Origin: Cardiobacteriaceae bacterium
GTDB lineage: Bacteria > Pseudomonadota > Gammaproteobacteria > Cardiobacteriales > Cardiobacteriaceae
Direction of reading: 5' to 3'
Assembly: GCA_030529365.1 (NCBI GenBank)
Contig: JAUMXB010000007.1
Location: 46,503-110,502 of the forward strand
Length of the DNA stretch: 64,000 nucleotides
Under the pieces are notes generated by a model. It saw only the letters and a list, made by a program, of their open reading frames with translations, was not told where the DNA came from and did no database searches. This document shows, piece by piece, positions 16,433 to 26,560 of this stretch (position 1 is the stretch's first letter; every line of letters starts with the position of its first letter). The position numbers were made by a program, and so were the translations under genes.

Positions 16433-17365
16433 ATGCGTATTGCCGTACTGATGGATGATATCGATGCCATCAAAACCTACAAGGATACGACCTTCGCCCT
16501 GATGCTGTCGGCACAGGCGCGCGGCCACGAGGTGATGGTGTTCGGGCAGACGGACTGGCAGGTGCGCGATGGCGCGGTGGAAGCCTATGTGCGCACGGTA
16601 TCGCTGACCGACCGCGAGGAAGACTATTACCGCGTGCTCAATGAGGAAGTGATCGATCTCGCGAGTGTTGACGTGGTGTTGCAGCGCAAGGATCCGCCCT
16701 TCAACCTCAATTATGTGTACGACAGCTACATGCTCGATTTGCTCGAGCGCGAAGGGGTTCGCGTGGTCAATCCGCCTGCGGCGCTGCGCAGCATCAACGA
16801 AAAATTTGCCCTGAGCCGCGTGCCGCAATGCACGCCGGAAACGCTGATCACGCGTTCGCGCGGCGAAATTCGCGCCTTTGTCCAGCAGCATGGCCAGGCG
16901 GTTCTGAAGCCGATGGACGGCATGGGTGGCGCGGGCGTGTTTTTCCTGCGCCACGATGACAAGAATCTCACCGGCATTATTGAAACGATGAACCCGGACG
17001 GCATGCAAACGCTGATGGTGCAGCGCTATCTCGACAAGGTGGTGGAAGGCGACAAGCGCATTCTCGTCATCAACGGCGAGGCGGTGGATCATGGTCTCGC
17101 GCGCCTGCCGAAAGAGGGCGAGTTCCGCGCCAATCTGGCGGCGGGCGGACGCGGCGTGGTGCAGCCCTTGAGCGAACGCGAGTGGTGGATTGTCGAGCAG
17201 GTGAAGCCGTTGCTGGCGGAAGCCAGGCTCTATCTCGTCGGCCTCGATGTCATCGGCGGCTATCTCACTGAAATCAATGTGACAAGCCCCACCTGCCTGC
17301 GCGAAATCGCCAACCATACCGGGCAGGACATTGCCGGGCGCTTCTGGGAAGGCTTGGAGGGGTGA
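16433..17365 (+). CDS. gshB: Glutathione synthetase
   Basis: A 310-residue ATP-grasp enzyme joining gamma-glutamylcysteine and glycine. Features include VLMDDIDAIKTYKDTTFALM, VLQRKDPPFNLNYVY, NEKFAL, VLKPMDGMGGAGVFF (the glycine-rich ATP loop), GDKRILVINGE, GEFRANLAAGG and EINVTSPTCLREI with the metal-binding Glu and Asn. GGAG lies 7 bases before the ATG. Its stop codon TGA is the first triplet of intergenic element copy 8 (TGAGAA..). Length and motifs agree with gammaproteobacterial GshB. Confidence 0.97.
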   Translation: MRIAVLMDDIDAIKTYKDTTFALMLSAQARGHEVMVFGQTDWQVRDGAVEAYVRTVSLTDREEDYYRVLNEEVIDLASVDVVLQRKDPPFNLNYVYDSYMLDLLEREGVRVVNPPAALRSINEKFALSRVPQCTPETLITRSRGEIRAFVQQHGQAVLKPMDGMGGAGVFFLRHDDKNLTGIIETMNPDGMQTLMVQRYLDKVVEGDKRILVINGEAVDHGLARLPKEGEFRANLAAGGRGVVQPLSEREWWIVEQVKPLLAEARLYLVGLDVIGGYLTEINVTSPTCLREIANHTGQDIAGRFWEGLEG

Positions 17366-17446
17366 GAAGTTTTCTCATCATTAAGCGCTTATCGTGAGAA
17401 AATTTATCACGATAAGCGCTTATAAATGGTAAAAAATAACTATTTT
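17363..17446 (+). repeat. Tandem-palindrome intergenic element, copy 8
   Basis: Full copy whose first three bases are the gshB stop codon. Cores TTAAGCGCTTAT and ATAAGCGCTTAT. Confidence 0.88.
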
Positions 17447-17528
17447 CGGCATTTTTATAAATTCTGGCCATTTGCAGCAAAGGCGTTGTTGCAAAAGCGG
17501 GTCATGCCATTTTTCGGAGGTGCCGCTA

Positions 17529-17534
17529 TATAAT
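17529..17534 (+). promoter_or_regulatory. Putative -10 box for dacA
   Basis: TATAAT 28 bases before the dacA ATG. No good -35 hexamer is visible at 17 bp. Confidence 0.4.
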
Positions 17535-17561
17535 GCGCGCTCATTTGCACGCCGCCTTGCC

Positions 17562-18674
17562 ATGTTGTTCCGTCTGATTGCCGTTTTTTCCCTTGCCGTT
17601 GCCAGCGCTTTTGCCGCGCCGCCGGAGTTTGCCGTGCGCAGCTATGTGCTGCTCGAGGCGCAGAGCGGGCAGGTGCTCGCGCAAAAGGAAGCCGATGTTG
17701 CCTTGCCGCCCGCGAGCATTACCAAGCTGATGACGGCCTATCTGGTTTTCGAGGCGTTGCGCGACGGGCGCATCACGCTTGATGACGAGGTGCCGGTCAG
17801 CCAGACGGCTTACGCGCAGAAAGGCTCGCGCATGTTCATCGAAGTGGGCAGCCGCGTGAAAGTGCATGATTTGTTGCAGGGATTGATTGTGCAATCGGGT
17901 AATGATGCCGGCATCGCGCTGGCCGAACAGATCGGCGGTTCCGTGGATGGCTTCGTGGCGATGATGAACGACGCCGCCCAACGCCTTGGCATGCACGAGA
18001 GCCATTTTCTCGATCCGGTGGGGCTGGGCGGCGAAGGGCACGTGATGAGCGCGCGCGATATCGCGACGCTATCGCGCCAGCTTGCTACCAATTTTCCCGA
18101 TTACTATCATTACTATAGCCAGAAAAGCTATACCTGGAACAAGATCACCCAGGAAAACCGCAATCGCCTGCTTTTTACCAATCCGCGCGTCGATGGCCTG
18201 AAAACCGGGCATACCAACGCCGCCGGCTATTGCCTCGCGAGCACGGAAAAGCGCGGCGACTTGCGCCTGATTGCCGTGGTGCTCGGCGCGGAAGAAGAAA
18301 AAACGCGCTACGAAGCCTCGCAGGCGCTGCTCGATTACGGCTTTTCCCGCTTTCAGGAAGTGACGCTGCTTCGCGATGATCATCTGCTGAAGCAGGTGCG
18401 CGTCTGGAAAGGGGAAAGCGATAGCGTGGCGGTGCGCGCCGCGCACAGCGTGCGGCAATGGCTGCCCAGGGATGCGCCCAATACCGTGCGCGCCACGGTC
18501 AACGTGCCCACGCTGGTCGCGCCCGTTGCCGCCGGACAGAAAATCGGCAACATCGTGCTGCATCAGGAAGGCAAAACGCTTGCCACTGTCGATGCGCTCG
18601 CCGCCCATGTCGTGCCCGAAGGCGGTTTTTTCCGTCGCAGCTGGGACGGCCTCCAACTCATCTTCGAGGACTGA
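17562..18674 (+). CDS. dacA: D-alanyl-D-alanine carboxypeptidase (PBP5/6 family)
   Basis: A 370-residue protein with signal peptide MLFRLIAVFSLAVASAFAAP. It trims the terminal D-Ala of peptidoglycan pentapeptides at the outer face of the inner membrane. The three active-site motifs are SITK (S52-K55), SGN (112-114) and KTG (214-216). The C-terminal domain (about 275-360) ends in RRSWDGLQLIFED, an amphipathic anchor-like helix. ATG 17562 begins the signal peptide; a longer reading adds 30 cysteine- and arginine-rich residues. It heads the conserved dacA-ybeD-lipB cluster. Confidence 0.95.
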   Translation: MLFRLIAVFSLAVASAFAAPPEFAVRSYVLLEAQSGQVLAQKEADVALPPASITKLMTAYLVFEALRDGRITLDDEVPVSQTAYAQKGSRMFIEVGSRVKVHDLLQGLIVQSGNDAGIALAEQIGGSVDGFVAMMNDAAQRLGMHESHFLDPVGLGGEGHVMSARDIATLSRQLATNFPDYYHYYSQKSYTWNKITQENRNRLLFTNPRVDGLKTGHTNAAGYCLASTEKRGDLRLIAVVLGAEEEKTRYEASQALLDYGFSRFQEVTLLRDDHLLKQVRVWKGESDSVAVRAAHSVRQWLPRDAPNTVRATVNVPTLVAPVAAGQKIGNIVLHQEGKTLATVDALAAHVVPEGGFFRRSWDGLQLIFED

Positions 18675-18677
18675 TTC

Positions 18678-18965
18678 ATGACTGATACCCCCGACGCCAA
18701 CGGCGAACTGCCGCCGCTCATCACCTTTCCCGCGCGTTTTCCCATCAAAATCATGGGCAAAAACAATCCCGACTTTCAGGCCGCCATTCTCGGCATCGCC
18801 AACCGCCTCATTCCGCCGGAAAAGCTCCTGAGCCTCGATGAAAAGCCGAGCAGCAACGGCAAGTATCTGGGCATCACGCTGATCGCCATCTTCGACAGCC
18901 AGCCGGAAATCGATGCCGTCTATCAGGCGCTGACTGCCGAGCCCGGCGTGATCATGGCCCTGTAA
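18678..18965 (+). CDS. ybeD: DUF493 family protein YbeD
   Basis: A 95-residue protein of the UPF0250/DUF493 family. ITFPARFPIKIMGKN at the N-terminus, SSNGKYLGITLIA in the middle and DAVYQALTAEPGVIMAL at the end form the expected ferredoxin-like fold with an ACT-like topology. The function is unknown in the family; it is nearly always encoded between dacA and lipB, as here. Three bases separate it from dacA and three from lipB, so the three are cotranscribed. Confidence 0.95.
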   Translation: MTDTPDANGELPPLITFPARFPIKIMGKNNPDFQAAILGIANRLIPPEKLLSLDEKPSSNGKYLGITLIAIFDSQPEIDAVYQALTAEPGVIMAL

Positions 18966-18968
18966 ACC

Positions 18969-19589
18969 ATGGACATCCGCCACCTCGGCCTCGCCGATTA
19001 CCATGCCACCTGGCAAGCCATGCGCGATGTCACGGAAACGCGCGATGGCGATACGCCCGACATGCTCTGGGTCGTTGAGCATCCGCCCGTTTATACACAG
19101 GGGCTGGCGGGCAAGGCCGAGCATGTGCTGAACCCCGGCAACATCCCCATCGTGCCCATCGACCGCGGCGGGCAGATCACCTATCACGGCCCCGGTCAGC
19201 TCGTCATCTATCTGCTGCTTGACATCAAGCGCGCCGGCGTGGGCGTGCGGCCTCTGGTGAGCCTGATTGAAAACGCCGTCATTGCGCTCCTGGCCGATTA
19301 CGGCATTGCCGCCGAAGCGCGCGCGGATGCGCCCGGCGTCTATGTGAACGGCTGCAAGATAGCCTCGCTCGGCCTCAAAGTGCGACGCGGCTGCACCTAT
19401 CATGGCGTGGCGCTCAATGTGGACATGGATCTCGCCCCCTTTGCCGGCATCAATCCCTGTGGCCTCAAGGGGATGCGCATGACGCAACTGCGCGATCTCG
19501 GCGTGGCCGAACCGTTGCCGACCGTCGCCGACAAGCTGTGCCAGCATCTGATGGCGCAATGGCAGGCGGCAAGGCGGGACAAGATATAG
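18969..19589 (+). CDS. lipB: Lipoyl(octanoyl) transferase
   Basis: A 206-residue LipB, which moves octanoyl groups from acyl carrier protein to lipoyl domains. [30 protein letters not shown] and [22 protein letters not shown] are the family blocks. The catalytic dyad is Cys164 in INPCG and Lys130 in GCKIASLGL. In many relatives lipA follows directly; here an intergenic element and a YgjP-type gene follow, so the lipoyl synthase must be elsewhere. Confidence 0.95.
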   Translation: MDIRHLGLADYHATWQAMRDVTETRDGDTPDMLWVVEHPPVYTQGLAGKAEHVLNPGNIPIVPIDRGGQITYHGPGQLVIYLLLDIKRAGVGVRPLVSLIENAVIALLADYGIAAEARADAPGVYVNGCKIASLGLKVRRGCTYHGVALNVDMDLAPFAGINPCGLKGMRMTQLRDLGVAEPLPTVADKLCQHLMAQWQAARRDKI

Positions 19590-19610
19590 CTATTTCATAA
19601 AAACCCGGAA

Positions 19611-19684
19611 AATAATCTATTTTTACCATCAATAAGCGCTTATCGTGCAAAAATTTCCCATAATTTATCCGTAAAACGGTAAAA

Positions 19685-19690
<6 letters not shown>
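19611..19690 (-). repeat. Tandem-palindrome intergenic element, copy 9 (degenerate)
   Basis: Reverse-oriented, with one intact core (AATAAGCGCTTATC); the second has decayed (TAATTTATCC). The right end reaches the start of the YgjP-type gene. Confidence 0.65.
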
Positions 19691-21785
<2,095 letters not shown>

Positions 21786-21798
21786 ACGCCGGGAGAGA

Positions 21799-21878
21799 GT
21801 AGGTACGGTTAGCCTATAGGGCGTAACCGTACAGATGGTTTGTTTCGTACGGTTACGGCTTCGCCTAACCGTACCTAC
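21799..21878. repeat. REPIN-like paired palindrome R1
   Basis: An 80-bp unit that begins GTAGGTACGGTTAG and ends CTAACCGTACCTAC, with an inner GTAACCGTAC / GTACGGTTAC pair. This is two REP-like palindromes in inverted orientation. Confidence 0.8.
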
Positions 21879-21897
21879 GGCTGCTTTGGCGGTGTTT

Positions 21898-21978
21898 GTA
21901 GGTTGGGGTGAACGCAGTGAACCCCAACATGGGCTGCCCGTTTGATGTTGGGGTTCGCTGCGCTCACAGTCAACCTAC
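21898..21978. repeat. REPIN-like paired palindrome R2
   Basis: An 81-bp unit that begins GTAGGTTGGGGTGAACG and ends with CAACCTAC, with inner GAACCCCAAC / GTTGGGGTTC. The same family recurs at 45047-45126. Confidence 0.82.
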
Positions 21979-22019
21979 GGGTTACATGGCGGTTTTTGCC
22001 GGATATGATGTGGTTCGTG

Positions 22020-22098
22020 GGGTGTGTGGCGGCAATGCCGACACGCACGTGCAACGGAACTGCAAACCGCGTGCGTGCCGCTGCGCGGCACACACCCT
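22020..22098. repeat. REPIN-like paired palindrome R3
   Basis: Begins GGGGTGTGTGGCGGCA and ends GCGCGGCACACACCC, with inner ACGCACG / CGTGCGT arms. A different family from R1 and R2. Confidence 0.7.
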
Positions 22099-22160
22099 GC
22101 GCATCCAACAACCTCTGCGTCCATAGGATGCGCGGCCATGGGTGGGCGACATCAAAAAAC

Positions 22161-22301
22161 GTCGGGCACAAAGTGCCCGACCTACGGGCGACGGGGTGTA
22201 GGGTGGGTGTCAACCCACCGTCGCGAAGTGATAGTCCGTAGGGTGGGCTTTAGCCCACCGTGCGATGGAGCAAACCCCTCAATGGTGGGCTGAAGCCCAC
22301 T
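22161..22301. repeat. Four single REP-like hairpins (R4-R7)
   Basis: GTCGGGCACAAAGTGCCCGA (from 22161), GTAGGGTGGGTGTCAACCCA (from 22198), GTAGGGTGGGCTTTAGCCCA (from 22238) and GTGGGCTGAAGCCCAC (from 22284). Each is a separate perfect or near-perfect short hairpin; two start with GTAG. Confidence 0.78.
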
Positions 22302-22332
22302 CTATGAAGCACCCCGGATGAATATGAATGGC

Positions 22333-22419
22333 ATGAGAAATTTCCTCAACCATAAGCGCTTATCGCGCAAAAAATTCTCACTATAAGCGCTTATTGACGG
22401 TAAAAAACAACTATTTTTA
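22333..22419 (+). repeat. Tandem-palindrome intergenic element, copy 10
   Basis: Full copy downstream of polA (minus-strand gene). Cores CATAAGCGCTTATC and TATAAGCGCTTATT, with the tail toward the polA stop. Confidence 0.87.
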
Positions 22420-22462
22420 ACCAATTTTTGTTATTCATGCCTGAGCATGATGCATCCGTCCG

Positions 22463-25165
22463 TCAATGCGCTTCATCCCAGTTCGCGCCGATGCCGGCAT
22501 CGACAATGAGCGGTACGGCGAGGGCAAAGGCGTTTTCCATGCGTTTGATGATGTCTGCGCGATAGTCTTCGACGCGCGCGGCGTCGATTTCAAAGACGAG
22601 TTCGTCATGCACTTGCATGATGAGCTGGCAGGCGGGGTCAGCGCCGTGGGCGTTTTCAATGTCGAGCATGGCGCGCTTGATGATGTCGGCGGCGCTGCCC
22701 TGCATGGGCGCGTTGATGGCGAGGCGTTCCGCGGCCTGGCGGCGCAGGGTGTTTTTGCTGGCGATGTCGGGCAGATAGAGGCGGCGGCCGAGCAGGGTTT
22801 CCACGTAGCCCTGGTTGCGCGCGGTTTGCCGCGCGGTTTCCATGTAGGCGTGCACTTTCGGGTAGCGGGCGAAGTAGGTGTCGATATAGTCGGCGGCCTG
22901 TCCGCGCGGGATGCCGAGCTGGCGCGAGAGGCCGAAGGCGCTCATGCCGTAGATGAGGCCGAAGTTGATGGCTTTGGCGTCGCGGCGCTGCTCGCGGCTG
23001 ACGTGCCCGAGGGGGACGTTGAAGATTTCCGCTGCGGTGGCGCTGTGGATGTCGAGGTTGTCGGCAAAGGCGCGGATGAGGCCGGGGTCGCCGGAGAGGT
23101 GCGCCATGATGCGCAGTTCGATTTGCGAGTAGTCGGCCGCGAGCAGCACTTTGCCGGGCGGCGCGACGAATGCCTGGCGGATGCGGCGGCCTTCGGCGGT
23201 GCGGATGGGGATGTTCTGCAAATTGGGGTCGGAGGAGGAGAGGCGTCCGGTGCTGGTGACGGCCTGATGGTAGCTGGTGTGGATGCGGCCGGTTTTGTTG
23301 TCCACGAGTTCGGGCAGGCGGTCGGTGTAGGTGGATTTGAGTTTGGCAAGGCCGCGGTGCTCGAGGATGAGGCGCGGCAGTTCGGCGCCGTGCAGGTCGG
23401 CGAGTTCTTGCAGGGCGTCTTCATTGGTGCTCGGCTGGCCTTTCGGCGTTTTGCGCACCACGGGCAGGTTCAGGCGCTCGAAAAGGATTTCCTGCAACTG
23501 CTTGGGTGAGGCGAGGTTGAAGGCTTCGCCGACGAGGTCGTGCGCCTGTTTTTCAAGGGCGGCGAGCGTTTGCGCGATTTCCTGCGATTGCGCTTTGAGC
23601 AGCGCGGCATCGATGGCAACGCCGCGCGCTTCCATGTGGTAGAGCACTTGCGAGAGCGGGCGTTCAAGCTCGCGGTAAAGCGCTTCGAGGCGCGGTTCGC
23701 CTGCGAGCTTGCCGGCGAGGAAGTGGTCGAGGCGCAGGGTGATGTCGGCATCTTCGCAGGCGTAGTGGCCGGCGGTATCGAGGTCGATCTGGTCGAAGGT
23801 GAGCTGCTTCGCGCCCTTGCCGGCAATGTCTTCGAAGGTGGTGGTCTGGAGGTTGAGGTAGTGGTCGGCGAGGTCGTCCATGTTGTGGCGCGTGGCCGTG
23901 GCGTTGTGGCAGTAAGACATGAGCATGGTGTCGTCGCAGTTGCCGCGCAGCTCAATGCCGTAGCGCGCGAGGATGTGGCGGTCGTACTTGAGATGCTGCC
24001 CGGTTTTGCCAATGTGCGCGTTTTCCAGCACGGGTTTCAGCGCTTGCAGGGTGTCGTCGAAAGGGAGATTCTTTGCAAGCTGGTGCGCCAGCGGCAGGTA
24101 ATACGCCTCACCCGGTTCGAGGGCGACGCTGATGCCCACGAGATGCGCCTGCATGTAATCCAGGGCGTCGGTTTCGGTATCGAAGGCAAAGCGCTCGCTG
24201 TTGGCAAGGCGCGCGAGCAAGGCATCGCGTGCTTTGGTATCAGTCACGATATGGTAGTCGCGCGCAAGCGGCGCGGGGGCAGGCGCGGCAACGGGCTGGC
24301 CGAGGTGGCGCGCCTTGATGCTGTTCAGTTCGTAAGTGTCGCAAAGCTGCTCGAGCTTGTCGGGGTTTTGCGCTTGCAGGGCGAGATCGGCAATGGTGGT
24401 GTCCAGTTCGAGATCGCAGTTGATGGTAGCGAGATCTCTTGCCAGCGGCAGGATGGCAAGGCTTGCGCGCAGGTTGTCGCCGATTTTGCCCCTGATTTTG
24501 GTGGCGTTGGCGATAATGGCATCAAGGTCGCCATATTCTTCCAGCCATTTGGCTGCCGTTTTCGGCCCGACTTTGTCCACGCCGGGGATGTTGTCGGCCT
24601 TGTCGCCGACCAGCGCGAGAAAATCGACGACTTGTTCGGCGCTGAGCGCATCGACCTTGAAGCGGCGCGCCACGTCTTCGCGGGTGGTGACTTCGTTTTT
24701 CATGGTGTCGAGCAGGGTGATGCCGGGGTGGGTGAGGAGTTGCACCATGTCCTTGTCGCCGGAGGAGATGACGACGTGATAGTTGTCGGCGAGCGCGCGT
24801 TTGGCAAGCGTACCGATGACATCGTCGGCCTCGACGCCCGCTTCGATGATGAGCGGAAAGCCGAGCGCGCGCACCAGCTGGTGCAGGGGATCGATCTGCG
24901 CTTTCAGCTCGGGCGGTGTTGGCGGGCGGTTGGCCTTGTAGTCGGGATAGAGATCGTGGCGGAAGGTCTTGCCCTTGGCATCGAAGACGACGCCGAAATA
25001 GGCGGGGCGATAGTCGTCATAGAGTTTGGCGAGCATTTTGACGACGCCGTGCAGGGCGCCGGTCGGGTGTCCGGCACGGTTGGTGAGCGGCGGCAGGGCA
25101 TGAAAGGCGCGGAAAAGATAGGATGAGCCGTCGATGAGGACGACAAGGTGGTTGGAATCGATCAT
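22463..25165 (-). CDS. polA: DNA polymerase I
   Basis: A 900-residue enzyme with all three domains. The 5'-3' exonuclease (1-290) shows LIDGSSYLFRAFHALPP, EADDVIGTLA and GDKADNIPGV. The 3'-5' exonuclease (about 310-490) keeps the DxE signature in FAFDTETDAL, so proofreading is probably intact. The polymerase domain (about 500-900) shows GRLSSSDPNLQNIP, LLAADYSQIELRIMAHLSGD, RRDAKAINFGLIYGMSAFGL and MQVHDELVFEI. It replaces Okazaki primers and fills repair gaps. It stands alone, divergent from the LOG-protein gene. Confidence 0.98.
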   Translation of the reverse strand: MIDSNHLVVLIDGSSYLFRAFHALPPLTNRAGHPTGALHGVVKMLAKLYDDYRPAYFGVVFDAKGKTFRHDLYPDYKANRPPTPPELKAQIDPLHQLVRALGFPLIIEAGVEADDVIGTLAKRALADNYHVVISSGDKDMVQLLTHPGITLLDTMKNEVTTREDVARRFKVDALSAEQVVDFLALVGDKADNIPGVDKVGPKTAAKWLEEYGDLDAIIANATKIRGKIGDNLRASLAILPLARDLATINCDLELDTTIADLALQAQNPDKLEQLCDTYELNSIKARHLGQPVAAPAPAPLARDYHIVTDTKARDALLARLANSERFAFDTETDALDYMQAHLVGISVALEPGEAYYLPLAHQLAKNLPFDDTLQALKPVLENAHIGKTGQHLKYDRHILARYGIELRGNCDDTMLMSYCHNATATRHNMDDLADHYLNLQTTTFEDIAGKGAKQLTFDQIDLDTAGHYACEDADITLRLDHFLAGKLAGEPRLEALYRELERPLSQVLYHMEARGVAIDAALLKAQSQEIAQTLAALEKQAHDLVGEAFNLASPKQLQEILFERLNLPVVRKTPKGQPSTNEDALQELADLHGAELPRLILEHRGLAKLKSTYTDRLPELVDNKTGRIHTSYHQAVTSTGRLSSSDPNLQNIPIRTAEGRRIRQAFVAPPGKVLLAADYSQIELRIMAHLSGDPGLIRAFADNLDIHSATAAEIFNVPLGHVSREQRRDAKAINFGLIYGMSAFGLSRQLGIPRGQAADYIDTYFARYPKVHAYMETARQTARNQGYVETLLGRRLYLPDIASKNTLRRQAAERLAINAPMQGSAADIIKRAMLDIENAHGADPACQLIMQVHDELVFEIDAARVEDYRADIIKRMENAFALAVPLIVDAGIGANWDEAH

Positions 25166-25288
25166 GGCTGCTCCCGCCGGGGTAAAAGGTTTGCGAATTT
25201 GTCAGGATATGCGGCAGAATAGCGCGTTTCCCGCGACGGCGGGCATTGTCAAAAATGCCCTTCCGCTTGTCAATCCAGGATACCGCCC

Positions 25289-26041
25289 ATGAATGACCAC
25301 GATCATAACGACAACAACGGCTACAAGCGCAACCCGCCCAAACTGATCCGCCTCAAGGATACCGATACCCTGCAAAAGGAATCATGGAAAGTTTTCCAGA
25401 TCATGAGCGAATTTGTGGAAGGATTTGAACGCCTTGCCGTCATCGAGCCTTCGGTGAGCATTTTCGGCTCGGCGCGCATCCGGGAAGAGCATCCTTATTA
25501 TGAACTGACCATGCAGGTGGCCAAGCGCCTGTCGGACGAGGGTTTTTCCGTGGTGTCCGGCGGCGGCCCCGGACTGATGGAAGCGGCCAATCGCGGCGCC
25601 TATGCCGGCAAGAAAGGGCTTTCCATCGGCCTCAACATCCAGTTGCCGCACGAGCAAAGCGGCAATCCCTATCAGGATATTTCCATTGATTTCCGGCATT
25701 TTTTCTCGCGCAAGGTGATGTTCGTAAAATACGCGAACGCCTATGTGGTGATGCCCGGCGGTTTCGGCACGCTCGATGAGCTTGCGGAAATCCTCACCCT
25801 TATCCAGACCGGCAAGAGCCGCCGTTTTCCGGTGGTGCTGGTCGGCAGCAAGTTCTGGGCGGGGCTTATCGACTGGTGCAAGCATACGCTGGTGACGGAA
25901 GGCATGATCGCGCCCGGCGATCTGGATTTGGTGACGATAGTCGATGATGTCGATAGCGTGCTGGAGGTTATCCATGCGTTCTATGAAGACCGGCCCTATG
26001 CGCCGGTCGGTGATGAAGTGAAACGGCAACGGGAGTTGTGA
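25289..26041 (+). CDS. LOG-family nucleotide phosphoribohydrolase (TIGR00730-like)
   Basis: A 250-residue Rossmann-like protein with both family signatures, SGGGPGLMEAANRGAYAG and VVMPGGFGTLDELAEIL (PGGxGTxxE). Related enzymes release the base from nucleoside 5'-monophosphates; many are misnamed lysine decarboxylases. The N-terminus is polar and His/Asn-rich (MNDHDHNDNNGYKRN), then runs into DTLQKESWKVFQIMSEFVEG. Its stop overlaps the start of the TRAP small permease gene by one base (TGATG), so the two are translationally coupled; the biological link is unclear. Confidence 0.88.
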   Translation: MNDHDHNDNNGYKRNPPKLIRLKDTDTLQKESWKVFQIMSEFVEGFERLAVIEPSVSIFGSARIREEHPYYELTMQVAKRLSDEGFSVVSGGGPGLMEAANRGAYAGKKGLSIGLNIQLPHEQSGNPYQDISIDFRHFFSRKVMFVKYANAYVVMPGGFGTLDELAEILTLIQTGKSRRFPVVLVGSKFWAGLIDWCKHTLVTEGMIAPGDLDLVTIVDDVDSVLEVIHAFYEDRPYAPVGDEVKRQREL

Positions 26042-26559
26042 TGGACGGTTTGGTGCGTGTGATAGATGCCTTGTCCGCTTTCATCGGCAAGGCGGTGGCG
26101 TGGCTGACATTGGCCATGGTGTTGCTCACCACGTATCTGGTGGTGAGCCGTTATGTGTTGCGCGAAAACTCCATTGCGCTTCAGGAGCTGGTGCTTTACA
26201 TGCACGCGGCAGTTTTCATGCTCGGCGCGTCGTGGGCCTTGCAGCGCGACGAGCACGTGCGCGTGGACGTTTTTTACCGCAACGCGTCCGCGCGCAACAA
26301 GGCTATTGTCAATATCATCGGTACCTTGCTGTTTTTGCTGCCCTTTGCTGCGACGATACTGTATTTCTCCTTTGGCTATGCCGCCAATGCCTGGCGCTAT
26401 CACGAAGGCTCGATGCAGGCCGGCGGGCTGCCCTATGTGTATGTCCTGAAAACGCTGATTCCGCTCTTCGCGGGGCTGCTGATCATGCAGGGCGTTGCCG
26501 AGTTATTGCGCAATATCCTGATTCTGCAAGGCAGAATAGTACCGGTACAGGAGGACTGA
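26041..26559 (+). CDS. TRAP transporter small permease (DctQ-type)
   Basis: A 172-residue four-helix membrane protein of the DctQ family, the scaffold of tripartite ATP-independent periplasmic transporters. LTTYLVVSRYVLRENSIALQ and AAVFMLGASWALQRDEHVRVDVFY are the typical sequence between helices 1 and 3. The ATG at 26041 overlaps the upstream stop; a GTG one codon earlier is also possible. The large permease follows after one base. No periplasmic binding subunit (DctP/TAXI) is encoded nearby. Confidence 0.9.
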   Translation: MDGLVRVIDALSAFIGKAVAWLTLAMVLLTTYLVVSRYVLRENSIALQELVLYMHAAVFMLGASWALQRDEHVRVDVFYRNASARNKAIVNIIGTLLFLLPFAATILYFSFGYAANAWRYHEGSMQAGGLPYVYVLKTLIPLFAGLLIMQGVAELLRNILILQGRIVPVQED

Positions 26560-26560
26560 C

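Larger units (their letters stand above)
21786..22332. other. Gene-free stretch packed with REP/REPIN-like hairpins
   Basis: About 550 bp between argG and polA with no credible gene. It contains at least seven palindromic repeats: three paired units of about 80 bp and four single hairpins, most beginning GTAG. Listed individually below where boundaries are clear. Confidence 0.8.
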
